This document shows, in pieces, positions 34,391 through 48,500 of a DNA stretch of 64,000 nt; position 1 is the first letter of the stretch; each line of letters opens with the position of its first letter. The DNA is from Brachionus manjavacas (taxonomy: Eukaryota > Rotifera > Eurotatoria > Ploima > Brachionidae). The stretch lies in the NCBI GenBank assembly GCA_019054805.1, contig JAHQIY010000006.1, positions 2,294,001 through 2,358,000 on the forward strand. Reading direction: 5' to 3'. A program made the translations under genes and the position numbers. The notes beneath the pieces are model-generated. The model was not told the DNA's origin, ran no database searches, and was given only the letters and a program-made list of their open reading frames with translations.

Positions 34391-34396
34391 AATAAA
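34391..34396 (+). promoter_or_regulatory. Poly(A) signal of the small Cys-tailed gene (unit 1)
   Basis: AATAAA 70 bp downstream of the stop of the small gene and 275 bp before the TRIM37 ATG. This supports the small gene as a separate transcript. Confidence 0.4.
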
Positions 34397-34671
34397 TTTC
34401 TTTACTTTAATAAAATTCTTTTCCAAATCGTTTAATCTTACACTAAAAAGAATGCCAGCCAAACGATGCGTATAAAATTGCATCCATTGTGGTCTTAACC
34501 ATGACTTTGTTGATAAAATTTGTTAAATATTCAATTTAGCTTAATTGATTTTTTTATGTTTTTATTTTTAGATTAAATAATCAGATAGGAAGGTATAAAT
34601 TTTGCCTAGCTCAATAGATAGGAATTTTTATTTAGATCGACTGCGGGTTTTTGTGATTTTGCAAATCAACC

Positions 34672-37600
34672 ATGTCTGATGACACCAATGCCCAACAACT
34701 CGAATCGAATTATTACTATAATAATTTTCAAGAGTCTCAAGCAAATTTCAGAGGCCAAGCTAGCATGGACGACAACTCAGTCGAAGTAAGTTTTTTGACC
34801 AAATATGCACAAAATCTAGAACACAGTTTTGTATTCACAAAATAAAAAGAAAATTTAGTTCAGAGTATACTAAATACTAAATTTTTAAACTAAAATTTGA
34901 TTCATAAATACTTTTACTAGACATCAATCATTTTTAGATACTAAATTGGAAAGAATAGATTAATTTTAATTGAAAAAATAATTTTTAAAGAATTCTAAAT
35001 TTGTTTGGGAAAAATTTGTTTTTTTTCTTCAATTAAAAATTCGATTTTTGATCGAATTTATACTTTTGATTTTAGGTTAAAATAAATAAACAGAAATCAA
35101 AAATTTTATTGAGAAAAAAAAAATACAAAATTAAAAAAATTGCCTTAATTGTTAATTCAGATCAGGAAGATAACAAAAATCGTTTGTAGAACATTTAAAG
35201 AGATTTAATTGTATAATTTTTTTTAAATTTAAATTAATTAAAAAAAAGGCAATTTTTTGTATTAAATTTTTATGTCAGACTATCTGACTTGTGCAACAGT
35301 CAAAAAACAAATAATTTTTATAGTTTTTTTCAAAGTCGAGGCATTTTACTCGACTTAATTTTGACTTTATGACTTTTTAACATAAATATCTCAAAAGTTT
35401 AAAAGCTCAGTTTCTTTTATATATATTAAATTTTTAGTTTTTTTTAGATGGAAATTTTGAAAATATTTAGGAAATTAGAAACAGCATGTTTTATATTTTA
35501 TATTATTTATTTTCAAGTTTTTAAAATAATAAAATTTTAATTTTTTTTAAATAATCGATTAATGCTAAGTTTGACAAAAATCATTTTTTTTTAAATTTTC
35601 AAATCAATAATCTAGAAATTTCAACTTTAAATGTTATTTTTTAAAATTACAGATCAGAAACGTAGACATAAACTCGATTTTTTAAATTATTTTTTTGAAT
35701 TTAGTCTCATTTTTATTTTTATAATATCTTGTAGTGAAGATCAAGATCAAGATCATTTTTTTAAAGCTTTAAACGTTATGCAAAACAAATATGATAATAA
35801 ATTTAAAAAATGATTTGTTTAGGTCTAAATAAAAACTAAATGAGACGATTAAAAAATACAATTACAAAAACAAATTTGACCAAAAATTTTATTGCAAAAG
35901 AATTAAAACATTTAAAGGAGTAGAAAAACTTTAAAAAAATAGCTTAAAAAAAAGAATTTGACATGAGACTTTGCATTTTTACTAGAAAACGTAAAGAAAG
36001 CTTAATTTAAACAACACATTTTCTAACTTTACCTTTTCTCTTAGTAATTATTTTCACCTATTTTCTAAATATTCTTTTAGAATACTTGCGAGTATATAAC
36101 AATCGATAGCCCTGAACCTCTTCAACAAGAATTATTTAATTATTCCTGTTTGGTATTTTTTTGATGACATTTTTATACATTTTTAAAAAGCAAAATATTT
36201 TTTATCATAAAAACTGATTTTTTTAATTGTGTGGCAATGCTAATCCCATCTAGTTTATTACAAAAAGTATTTTTTCTGAAAGAGCATCTAATTCTACATA
36301 ATAAAAATCAAAATCTTTTTTAATACTACCAATCTTTTCATGAATTACAGAGAGCCAAAGGCAACCAATTCTCAACACAATTAATTAATTTTTTTACTTA
36401 ACAAAGAACGATTTCCAGCTTGGATTGACATCTTCATCATCTCTATTGACTTCTTGGACTTCTACGGCATCATTTTCTTCCATTTTCGCAATTTAATTTT
36501 TTAAAAAGTTGAGCAGAGATGTCTTAAAAGTTTCATTATTATCTCTTTATTTTCTACATTCGTTTAGATGATATGTCCAAATAATTGTAATTATAAAGTA
36601 GCTAGGGTGATATCTTTAGTAATTGCAAATTATTGCAATTCATTAATATTAAACTTAAATAACTAAATTTTAGAAAATTATTTGTTATTTGGAAAGTTTT
36701 TGTCTAAACTTTCAATTTTTCCATTAAATTTAGAAAAAATAATTTTAGTCAAAAATTTGAAATAGAAAATTTGATCAATTATTCAAAATTTGTTCCTCCT
36801 AAAAATCATATTTAAAAACCTTTTTTTTTAAAATCAAATAAACTTTATTAATAAAAATTGATAGAATTTTAAATATAATTTTGTTTTAATTTATAGACAA
36901 TAGCCGAGGTATTCAAATGTTTTATTTGTATGGAAAAGTTGCGTAATGCTCGCCTGTGTCCCCATTGTTCAAAGTTGTGCTGTTTTGCCTGCATATCTCG
37001 CTGGTTGACCGAGCAAAGAAGTCAATGTCCACATTGTCGCGCTCCTCTGCAAATAAGCGAGCTTGTCAACTGCCGATGGGCCGAAGAAATAACTCAAAAA
37101 CTGGACACATTGCAGCAATCTGGAAGTTTTACCTTGGCAAAGCGCTCAAATAGACACGACAACGATCAAAACTACGACTTGACAAGCTCATCCAACCAAT
37201 CTTCCCTCTCTGATTTCAACCTTCGAAAAGACAACCGCTGCGACATCCACAAAGCTGAAAAGCTTAGTGTCTATTGTTTAACATGTAAAAAGTCGATTTG
37301 TCACCAATGTGCCTTGTTCGGAGGTACGCATACGTCTCACCAATTTAAACCCATTGATGAAGTATACGAATTTCACAAAGAGCAAATACAGGAGCAGATA
37401 AATCTTTTGAAAAACGCCATGCCGAGCTAATTGGCCTGGTTCAGGACGTCGAGCGCAATATTGAGAGTGTCCGTGGCGCCAAAGACGAACGCGTTCGCGA
37501 AATCCGAAACGCAGTCGAGCTAATGGTGGCCAGACTTGAAAACCAACTCAAAAACAAAATTCTAACTCTAATGAACCAGCGAAACAAGCTAAGCCAAGAA

Positions 37601-40093
37601 ACAGAGTCAATGGAAACAATGATTATCGATGTGGAACGCGAGCTCAGAACAAAGACCAAAAGCGAACTTATATCCAAGCAATTGGAAATTGTACAAAAAT
37701 GCCAATTGTTGACATCCAGAAAACCAATGATATCTCTTTTGTCCTCGAATTCGCTAAATGATTTTATCAGCGAAATAGTGCCACCATATGACTCGAGCAC
37801 TTTTACCATTCACAATTTTAGTCAACTAAAACATCAAGCAGATCCAGTCTACTCGCCAGCATTGAATGTAAATGGACTTAGTTGGAGACTCAAGGTCTAT
37901 CCGGACGGCAACGGAGTTGTCCGCGGAAATTATTTGTCTGTTTTTGGAACTTAGTGCCGGCCTCACTGAAACATCCAAATACGAGTACAGAGTCGAAATG
38001 ATTCATCAGCAGAGCAAAGATTTGTCAAAGAGCATTGTGAGGGAGTTTGCCAGCGATTTCGAGGTTGGAGAATGCTGGGGTTATAACAGATTTTTTCGCC
38101 TCGATCTTCTTGCCACTGAGGGCTATTTGAACATTGAAAGAGACACTTTGATCTTGAGATTTCAGGTCAGGTCACCGACTTTTTACCAAAAATGCCGCGA
38201 TCAACAATGGTACATTCAGCATTTGGAATCGACACAGCAAAATTTTGTCTCTCAAGTAAACGAGCTGAGAGAGCGACTGGCCATTGAGTTGTCACGTCAA
38301 CAGCCCACCTCCACAAATACCAGCCAAGTATCTGGTGGCGCCAAAAAGAGTAAGAAAGAAGCCGAACAGTCGGTCCTGAATGACAATGATTCTGTGCTGC
38401 CCAAAACTGAGCTCAGCGATTTGAAAAAGATTAAGCCAAGCCTTTTCACTCTAGGCTCAATGGACTCCAAACCAAAGACCCATTTGTCTGGTCAAGTTGA
38501 GCAAGAACATGATGATCCGAGAAAGGAGAAAAATTTTACCAGAAAAAAAGCTGTCAGACCAAGTATAAAAATGAACAAAATAGAATCGCTGACCAGCGAG
38601 TCCGAATCAAGTGACTCGGACGGTGATATCGAGCAGACCAAGATTCTAAAGCCCGGATACAAAAACGAGGCCTTTGAGGAAAGTGATGATGAGGACGAGT
38701 TTGAAAAACAGGACGAATTAATATCCAACCCAAATTATTACAATGACATCATTGACCAATTGTGCAATAATGACACGGACTCGGAATCAAGCGATGAGGA
38801 GGTCGTCAACTCGGAACAGGCCGGTGCGGCCAATATGAATGACAGCTTTGAGGAGTTGTTGGCTGAATTTTCAGACAGGGGACAAAATGTCAAAGAGGGA
38901 GACGAAAAAGATGTGGATGAGGAGAACATGTTTGCCGAAAATGATGTTGAGTTTTCTTTGCTAAATCAGACGGCTGGATGCTCGAAGAGTTTGGATGGCG
39001 AGGAAAAACTCAAGGAAATAAAGAATCAACTTTCGGAAATTAAAATATCCACATCGAAACAGAGCGATACTGTTCAAAGTTCAATAATTAGCTCTAGTGA
39101 TGACAAACGTAGCACCATTGTGGGCGAAAAGCCTGGTAAAGTTTGTTTGTTGAGAAAAAGTCATCGCCAAGTCAGCTTAAGTCCAAGTCTGGTATTTCTA
39201 ATGTTCTTGTGACAAAAAAACTGAGGACGAAATAAAAAAAAGTCAATCAAAATTGTCCTCTTTGTCCAGCAGTGATTCAAACTCGAATATAAATGATTTA
39301 ACACAGTATCCCATAAATGATGATGATGATTCCTTATTTGACACTAATTCTCCCGCCAATAATCCTAAGCAATCGAAAAAAAATTCATTTTTTTCGGTTA
39401 TTATGTCATCTAATGGTAATTCTAATCAAGTGACTAGTAGTTCGAACAAGTCACCGACATCAAGGTACTTTTTAATGTTTTTTTTTAATTAAATTTGAGA
39501 ATTAAAGAAATTCTATTTTTTGTTGAATTTTTCTTCAAATCTAATTAAAAAGATTTAAATTAAACTTTAAACTAATTAAAATTATTTGATTTAAAAAAAA
39601 TAATTATCAAAATTTAATTTTTATAATTGAACCGTAATTTTCGTTATTTAATAATAAAAAAAATTTGACTATAGAAAAGGAAAGATTATTATACAAATAA
39701 AATATTATGGTACAATTACAATTAAATTTTAATAATTTTAAAATTAAATATTATTTCAAATATTGATTTTTAATAATCTTTAAACTAAATAAAATCTATA
39801 AATCTTTAAATAAACTTAAGATTTTTTTTGTCACATTATCTAAATTTTTTGCAAACAAATATCGCTTTTAATTTTTGTAGTTATATGTTTGAAAGTGTAA
39901 ATTTAATTTTGAAAATTACTAATAAATTTTATTAAATTTGTTTTCAAAATATTTGAATTTAAATTAAATTTATTATTTTATAATTTTTCTTTTTATTATG
40001 TATTTTTATATCCTAATACTAATATATGAGTAAAACTTCATCTTAAATGTTATCTTGTACTAAAGTTAGTATTATTTTAGGCATTGCTATTAA
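34672..40093 (+). CDS. TRIM37: TRIM37-like E3 ubiquitin ligase (unit 1, frames broken by homopolymer indels)
   Basis: Exon 1 is 34672-34785 (38 codons, ending MDDNSVE). A 2,111 bp intron follows, with GTAAGT at the donor. Exon 2 runs 36897-39464, and a tiny last exon may end at 40093. Order: RING, C46FIC to C82PHC85; B-box, about 153-187 ([13 protein letters not shown]...CHQCALFGG); coiled coil, about 195-290; MATH/TRAF, about 315-450 ([36 protein letters not shown]); and an acidic, serine-rich tail. TRIM37 is a RING ligase with roles at peroxisomes, chromatin and centrosomes. Four short runs break the frame (near 37411, 37945, 39138 and 39214). The first two are intact in unit 2. Corrected exon 2 is 2,573 bp, and the whole protein about 899 aa against 964 in human. 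The 3' end lies against the repeat junction and is uncertain. Confidence 0.9.
36394..36483 (-). CDS. Possible micro-ORF antisense in TRIM37 intron 1 (unit 1)
   Basis: An ATG at 36483 opens 29 codons, [20 protein letters not shown] then PSWKSFFVK, ending in TAA. The base composition is richer than the intron around it and reads like coding sequence. It may be a whole micropeptide or a first exon (GTAAAA overlaps the stop). Not recognised. Confidence 0.3.
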   Translation of the reverse strand: MEENDAVEVQEVNRDDEDVNPSWKSFFVK

Positions 40094-40133
40094 TACAGAG
40101 AAAATCCCTGATGTTTGGTTTTTAAAGAAAATG

Positions 40134-41026
40134 TGACTAAAAGAATCGGCTTTTTTTTGATAAATAATTTAGTAACCATAGAAAAAAAAATCCCTTTTTT
40201 TAATATTTTTAACCAAAATTTTGTCAAATGCTTTGAATGATAAAACGAAAACTAATATTGTTGATTGCTTGTTTTAAAAGTGAACTATAGTATTCGTTAG
40301 GAGCCTATTCACAAGCAATGTTCAAAAGTTTGATTTTTTTCTCAAATGTAGATCATTCAGCTATTCAACTTTCGACAGCATTCTTAAATCCAAATAATAA
40401 ATATTTCAATTAAATAAAATTATCATTTAAAAATGCTCAAATTAAAGCGTTTGAAGTATTAGAAATGGTCGACAAACAATACTTTAGATAAAAGAATTAT
40501 TTTAGATTTTTTTAGAATAGTTTTCAATTGAGTAATAAAACAAATTTTAGAAAAAAATTATAATTGAATTTAATTTTTTTTAATCTTGAAAATTTGTTAA
40601 CCAAACCTTGCTTTAAAAATCTCCTGATATATACACATTTGTAATTTTTTTAATTTTTGTTAGGCAAACACTTCACTTTTCAATACTAGAATTAGCTTAG
40701 TTATCACTTTGCTTTATTCTGCATTTCGTGGCGATTAGAAAAAAAATGAGCAAAAAAATTTAAAGATATTAATTTGGCTATCGATCCCTTGTTAAAATCG
40801 ATTAATTTTAAAACCATGCAATTTTTAAATAATTTTTTGTATTTAATGCAGCCTCAAATTCCGAAAAATCTAAGTTATCATCAGATTAAAAACCAAAAAT
40901 CCTTCATTAATGCTGCATCAAAAATTAAAATTTGAATTAAAAAATTTCATCATGAAATTGTCGATTTTTTGGTTTTTGGTGCTGCATAAAAAATCGAAAT
41001 TTAAAATTATTTTAATAATAATAATA
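40134..41026. other. Spacer (unit 2)
   Basis: Copy of 14221-15112. No gene; it holds the same TGCAGC-core repeat pieces. Confidence 0.45.
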
Positions 41027-41548
41027 ATATATATAAGCTACAGCAAGACTAGCTTGCGGAGATGACCTACTAGGAGGTGACCTATGGTAGCTCCTTGCAC
41101 ATAACACATAGAAAGTACTGAAAAAAGAAATCCTGTTTAAAATTTTTAGGTCAAAGTAAGAGTTAAGATTCTCGATAGAAAAAGCTGTAAGAGAAAAATT
41201 TTATATATAAATGTTCATCTTCAGGATTGTTGACTAGACCGGAATGCATCGTATCCATTCTTGAACTTGTTGACGGAGTCGGCGTCTGTCACTGTAACTG
41301 GCAAGGCGTTCCACTCGTTGACTTTCCTGTTGGTGAATGTGTTTGCCCGTTGTAGACATTTGGTGGAAGCCTGGCCGGACAATCTACTTGCATGACCTCT
41401 GATACCTCTGGCGGGTCCGGGTTGGGATAGTGAACTTGCGGGAACCGGGGGGTTCACCCAGCTCACTTCGTTGATGCCTTTGGTGAGTTTGAACATCTGT
41501 ATCAGGTCTCCACGAACACGGCGCTCATTAAGGGGAGTTAGTCTAATT
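41027..41548 (-). mobile_element. 5'-truncated LINE fragment with RT C-terminus (unit 2)
   Basis: Copy of the fragment at 15113. Here the G run near 41450 has six G and the minus-strand frame is open for about 107 codons, from LTPLNERRVRGDL to AFRSSQQS. So the break in unit 1 is a run-length difference, not decay. Confidence 0.75.
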
Positions 41549-42482
41549 TAAATTTATTTTTAATTTTTATTTTTATTAAAAATTTAAATCTAAATTTTTG
41601 ATGATTTTTGATGTCAAATTTTCAAGCACTAAGATCTTCTCCTAAATATGATAAACTTAACAGAAAAAATGTGATTATTTTATGATGAAGATTTGGTGAA
41701 AAAGACTGATCACCAAATTGATGATCACACAATATATTAAATTCAAGTTGAAATTTTAAATGCAGCCCTAATTTTAGATTTTTGAATTTTCGAAATTTGA
41801 TGCCGCGTTATATATTAAAAATTCAAAATTGCATAGTGATTAATAGATTTTAACATGGGATCACTTAGGAATGCATAGAAACTTTGGTATTTGACTTTTG
41901 GTGCACACAACTCTTCGCAAGGCTTTAATTATTTTTAATTATTCGCCTTTAGTTAAAAAACCAAAAAAAAATTATTTAAAAAATGAATATTTCTAAATTT
42001 TTGGAACATTTTTCATCATTGAAAATTTTTATCATCATATTTAAAATTATTCAAGTCGCAAAATTAAATTAAAAAGTGTTATAAAAAGTTTCCAAAAAAG
42101 TTGAAAAATAAAGATATAAAAAAAAAAGAAATTAAAAAATGAAGTAACACGTTTAAAGTCCTATTTTCATTTCGTTATAGCTAATAAAAACAACGCTTAA
42201 TAAAAAAATTCTCTGTTCAAATCAAAAATTTTTGAATCATTTTTTTCATCTTTTGAACGATTAAAAAAAAGAAGTTTTTTAATGACATAGTGCTACTAAA
42301 CATAATAACAGAAGAATTTCAATTACTAAATCTATTTTAAAGCAGAAAATTTTTTTCTCAATTGAAAAATAAAAGCTTGAAATCTTTCAAATTTTAAAGT
42401 TGAAGACAGGGACCAAGACGTTCGGGATTCTTGCATTTAAAATGATCGTTTAAAAATGTTAAATTTTTCAGTGGAACAATTT
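41549..42482. other. Spacer (unit 2)
   Basis: Copy of 15635-16561; nothing coding seen. Confidence 0.4.
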
Positions 42483-42488
42483 TTTATT
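42483..42488 (-). promoter_or_regulatory. Poly(A) signal of the NO VEIN-like gene (unit 2)
   Basis: Minus-strand AATAAA about 85 bp past the stop at 42572, as in unit 1. Confidence 0.4.
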
Positions 42489-42571
42489 TATTATAGAAAA
42501 AATAATTTAATTATTTTAAAAACAAGTTTTAGCTATAAAAGATTAAATTAATTATAAGATTTTTAAAGATT

Positions 42572-45500
42572 TTAAAACATGCTATTTGAATTTTGCCAAT
42601 ATTGATCATAATATTTTGCATTATTATTATGTTGTTTTTTATTTCTATTGTCTTCATTTGCCCTGAAGTTGGCATGATTGGTCTCGTGGTAATTAGCTCT
42701 ATTTATCTGCCTTGGCTTGTAATTTGGATTAAAATTTCTACTCTGACTGTAACTGTTGTTAGATGTATGACATGAATTGTTATTTTCAAAATTAATTTCT
42801 AGATTTTTGGGCATATATTTGGCTAAATACGACTCAGGGCTAACATTTATAATAGAATCGTTTTTGGTCCAGTCGATCCTCATGGCGATCCGTGTTTTCT
42901 CCGGATTTGAAGTCCACTCAACAACAACAAGAACATACCTTTGGTTATTTCGTCTGCTTTCATTAAGCATTCTGATCTCTTCTTTTTTATTTATTTCATT
43001 GATGCTTAAGTGAAAATTTCCATCCCACTCTCTTTCGGTACCTTTTACCTCAATAAAACACAAATTCGACTCTGTGTTGGAGCCATACGAAAAACTAAAT
43101 AAATTTTTATGATCCAAAATATAAAAATCGTATCCTAGACTATCATTATAAGAATACAAATTTGATGGATAGACAAAATTTCTGGCCGAAGATACCCAAT
43201 TTTCATATTCATTAAACTCATTTCCGTATTCTCTTTTCAAATAGCAGCAAATAAAGTGCTCAGCTCTGATAGAGCAAGCTTTCTGTTTTTCGTAGTTAAC
43301 TTCAATATTTTCCGTATTAAAAATTTGTTTTGTCACAGTTTGGTTAGTTATTTTGCCATTTATTCTAACTTTTTCTGGCACCAAATCCAATTTTCTCATG
43401 TAGCATTCATGGTCTGACAAAAAATCATTTTTAACAAATTTCATAAAATTTTCCACATTCGAATTTGAAGTAAAAATGACTTCACTAATTTTTGAGCTAT
43501 CAAAATCATCATCAGCAAACACAATTTCATTAAGATTAAATTGAGTACTTGGTGAACAAGAATGATCCCATGCTTTCCAGTTTGATCGGTTCAGCGAAGA
43601 CTTAGAAATACCACTGATGTATTCTTTTGACTGTGAAATTAATGAAGTATCGGATTTATTAGGATCTAAAGATTTCAGGAGAGTTTTCAAAGCTGAACTA
43701 AGAATGCTGGCCAAATTTGCGCCCGTGTACTCATTACAAGCAATATAAACCCATTCTTTTTTAAATAAAGCAAATTTGATGCTATTGTAGGCAATGGAGG
43801 ATTCATGTTCATATTTTTTAAGCTGAATCCGAATAGGCATATAATTCGCTTTGGCAACTTGGATATTCGGAATCCCGGAAGCCTGACGAAACGCTTGGGT
43901 TATAAAGTAATTTGTTTCCTCAATATTGCTATTTGTGTGCTGGAGATGTAGAACCATGTGCTTGGTCAAATATTCGCCATTTATTAGGCCAAATACAAAC
44001 GGACACTTTTTGAATATTAGTTGATTTAAAAATATAAAGTCTGGTAGCTTTTGAATCAAAATTTTCAAAAAATCACTTTGAAAACAAACACTAAGTGTAT
44101 TGAGTCCGCATTCGGATCGTGAATAAACATGATTATCATAAGTTACTATTGGTATTGATAATGGACCATATTTAGCTTCTAAATGTGATTTTTTTGTTTG
44201 CACCAGAGCCACAATAGACTCTCTTTTGTCCATGTCAATGAAATTACTGTCAATGGCATCAGCTTTAATTTTAAATTCATTTAATTTATTTAAAGATAGT
44301 TTAATTAATTACTGACGATGTGAATTTTGAAACAAAAGAACGGTACAAAAGATAAAAATCGAAAATTTTTTTGTGATTTTAAAATTGTATAAAATTTCTA
44401 AAAAGAAACTTATTTTAGTTGTTATTAATTTATGATCAGCTTATTCATTACAGAACAAGTTTTAATAATAACAAGGTTTTACCTGTTGCTCCGCTGCCAG
44501 AATAAAAAAATAAAAGAAAAAGAATTAGTATTTTTTATTTAATTTATTGATATATTTTATTTATTATATTGAAAAATTCGTATCAAAAATTGATTTTAAA
44601 AATTTTTTCATAAGTGTTGATTAAATGATTTAATGAATATTTCTGTACAGTATGTTACAAAAAGTTAGAATCAAACATTTTTTTTCTATTTGATTGTTTT
44701 GGCTATTTCTCTTTCAGACTTTGTCTGATTTTTCAAAAAACATGCGATTTGCCATCTATGTTGATAAGTTATTTTATTTTTTTCCACTTTTTCTCTATTT
44801 TGTCAGATTTTTAGGTAGTCTTACTTTAAAAAAGCTATTATTTGAAAAAAATTCATAGTTAACGATTTTTTTTAATTTCAAAAAAACGATATTTTTATTT
44901 TTTTCAACTTGATTCTAACTTTTTGTGACATACTGTACAAACAACATTTATTGTAAGAAAAACTTGAATGAATGAATTTCAATGAATTTAATTGTTTTTT
45001 TCTTTTCTAGATTTTTTAATTGAAATTAATTTTTAAGTTGTAAAAAAATTAATAAATATTATGTAATCTAAAAAAATGGATTAAGGCAATTATAAAAGCA
45101 CTATATTCAAATATTAAAGTTAGTTATCGTAAATATATGCATGTAAATTTTACTTTTTTTCACACATTGGGTTTTAAATATTTAGATTCTAATAAATACG
45201 GTAGCTTTATTATGGCAGCTAAATATGGTTCCTCAAGAAACTACGCTATAGTAGACAGAGAACAACATGATATGAAAAATATATATAAACATGCAGCAAG
45301 ATACAAGGAATTAGATAAATTAGAAATGTAATCGTATAAGCTTTAATTTTGATTCAATTTTAATTTTATGGATTGTTATTTTTTTCTAAAATTGACATTG
45401 TCTTATTTTTTTAATTTAATTTTATATAGAATTATGATTAAAATGATAATTCATCATTATTTTTCACTCAAAATAGATTGCTATAAAAGATCGATTTTTT

Positions 45501-48500
45501 TCATTTTATTACTTATTTGAAATTAAAAATTTTAATTTAATTTTGAATTGTGGATACATATAACTTTACAAAAAATGAGTTAATACATTTAAATTTAAAA
45601 ATTGATTTCATCAATGGATCGAGAAAATATATTTTTTAATTTTTTTTTTAAATCTACATGACATGTTAAGTTCGTCATATTAAAATTATTTAAACTAATT
45701 CAAAGATAAATTTGAGTATCTAAAGATGAACTCTTTAAATTGAAATGATATTTTTCAATTGATCATCAATTTCAAAAAGTTGAAAATTTAACTAGAGTTT
45801 AATAAATAATTTAATTATTATGAAAAAAAAGTATAGAAGTAAGAATCTAATGGATTTTTTAAAAATTGAAAAATATGGAAAAATTTTAATCAAATAATAA
45901 AGATAAAACAGAGACAATAAATAAATATGTTATAATTACCTTTAAATTCATCGTCGGACCTTAGAATCATTTCAATTGTAAAAAACATTTGATAAAAATC
46001 TTGAAAACCATGGCTTGTTAGACGATTAATCATTGATTTATTATAAAACAAATTGCAATCAGTGATCATTTTGTTTAAACATTTTAAACAATCTAACAAG
46101 CAGGCCTTAACTTTTGCACCAAATGAAACTAAAATGGACTCAATCGGTTTAAATGCTGAATTTTTTTCATAATTGATGAGACCTTTTTTCAAATATTTGC
46201 AAATAAGTTCCACACCAGGCGTGGAATCACAGCAGTACAAGTCGGATATTTTGCATTTTTGGCCATTTTCTAAAATTATCAATTCCAAATCCGAAATAGA
46301 CTCCGTGTCATGATGGGACTTTAAATTTAAGAACCAATTAATGAATAAATTGGGATCATTAATTTCATTTTCAACTAAATTACTCAACACCTTGACACAA
46401 TTGGTAAAATTGAGTGCAGTCGTTACTCCCATTCTTTGCGCTATTTGAAACATGGACACCGAAATGTCGATTGAGGGCAAACATCCGTCATACACACTAG
46501 ACGCACAAGTCTTGCCCAAAAGAGTCACAAAATTTTCGTCACACAAATATCTGGTTTTAACTGGCAACCTGAGTAGAAAGTCCTTAATTTTGTGACCTTC
46601 AATTAAATCTAGAATTCGGTTCAAGTAGATCATATCATTGGTTGTGTAAAGGCTAAATCCATTGAATAGTTGGTCAATTTTGTTTTCTTCCATGTCCAGT
46701 TTGGGAAATTTGCATTGTTGCTTGATGAAAAATAATTCCCACTCAAGACTCTCTTCTCTAAAATCTATAAGATCAAAACATGAGGTAAGACATGACAAGT
46801 CATAGTTTGCCAATCGAGACAAATGGCATTTGTGAATCGGACGCAATTTACCACAGCTAGTAGGCACGAACAAGATCATTTTTTCATCGGCATAATTTTG
46901 TTTGATAAACTCCAAGTCTTGCCAAATTAAATTCAAAGAACCTAGATCCTTGTTTTCTAAGTGCAAATTTTTAATATAATTTTTTAAGTAACCTTTCGAA
47001 ATTTTTGCTATTTTGAGTTTTTGGCATAGAAAATTTCGCTCAGCTAACGATTTGTAATCAACAAGAGTTAAACTGTCCCTCCATGAATTCAATTGTTTCA
47101 AATCGTCCTTTAATAAGTAAAATTTGTTTTTCTCAATTAAAGATTTTCTTTGATTTTCAATCAGGAATATGTTCGATTTAAAGCATTTGTCTTTTATTCT
47201 ATCATCAAAATTTAAATTAATCAAACGATAGAAATTAATCCACCATTCGTCATCAAGTTCTTGGCATTCACAATTGCTCAAATGGTCCAAAACGGTGCTC
47301 AAAGTAATTCTGCCAAATCCATAATACTCATAGTCGATTCCTGTTTCATTCGGGTTGATTAATTTAATGCCATAGTAATTCAAAAATTTTTCACTGAGCA
47401 AACATCTCAAATCTTCATTAAACACATAGGTTTTGATATTTTTATCAAAATTTAAATTTTCACAAATTAAACTACGCAGGCCACATTTTAAATCATTTAC
47501 AAATTGCTTCCAAAAATCGCTCAATAAATCAAAATTTTTCGGAATATATTCTAGGATATTTTTCTTCAGACTTGCTTCATTGCTCACTATTTGAACAAAA
47601 AACTCAGCTATTTTATCGCGATAAAATACATTGAGTTTAGAATTTAAATTTATAGACTCTCTGTTAGTTACCAATATCCAGTCAGCATTAATTATAAAAT
47701 TAAAATTTAGATCACAAACAGGCAAGAAGGCGAAAATTTTTGCGCATTTTTTCGACTCAGGAAACCCGATGGTTATTTCGCTCTGGCTACTTTGCAGCTC
47801 CTCTAATCCGACTAGATGGTCTGGTATTTGAATTTTTTTTCTAAAAATTTTTACTCTATTTTCAGTACTGTCAATGCGCAAAATTTTCTCTGAATGGTCA
47901 TAGCCAAAGTTTTGCTCCAAGTTACCCGATTCAAAGCACTCTATTACTGTTTCACTTTGTTTGATTTTATTTTCTATAGTCATTTTTTTTATTTTGTTTG
48001 TAAATAAAAGTATATTAGGATCAATATTTTTGTGAATATCTGAAAAGTATTTTTCATTTTTTTCATCTCCGTGATTGTATTTTAGTGCTTCTCTTAGAGG
48101 TAAATAGATAAAAGTGGTCGATAGTGAATCACGTGACATAAAATTTGCCAAAGTATCAGGAATTTTTTGTACATAGTGTGGTGTGATAAATGATATTTCA
48201 TCTTTTTCTTTGCGGAACTCAAACTGCCATTGCTTGGAAACAATTACTGGGTTGTCACTACACAAAAATACACTCTTGAAACCAAGACCTTTGTGTCCAA
48301 TGTGTTTTCCTTTTTGTTTAGAAGACTCCGAGCAACTGCAAATGGACTTGACATCTTTTGCCTTGAAGCCTTTTTCATTGTTACAAAATATCAAATAGTC
48401 CCTATCGATTATTAATTTAATAAACCAGGGTTTGTTTGCACAATCGTATTCTGTGTCTTCAAAGTTCTGAATGATTTCGGACAAAAATTGAAACGGAGAA

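Larger units (their letters stand above)
14206..40118 (+). repeat. 25.9 kb direct repeat, unit 1
   Basis: From TTTTTAAAGAAAATG at 14206 the sequence is matched again from 40119, an offset of 25,913 bp at the start. The unit carries, in order, a LINE fragment, the NO VEIN-like gene, macroH2A, a mariner relic, a small Cys-tailed gene and TRIM37. Differences from unit 2 that I found are almost all changes in homopolymer length; one substitution lies beside a T run near 35318. Spacing grows and shrinks by one or two bases at such runs. Only a five-T microhomology is shared at the edge. Confidence 0.95.

Noticed and set aside
35735..35755. Tandem GATCAA repeat.
   Set aside because: Only about three copies in an intron; too short to call a functional repeat.
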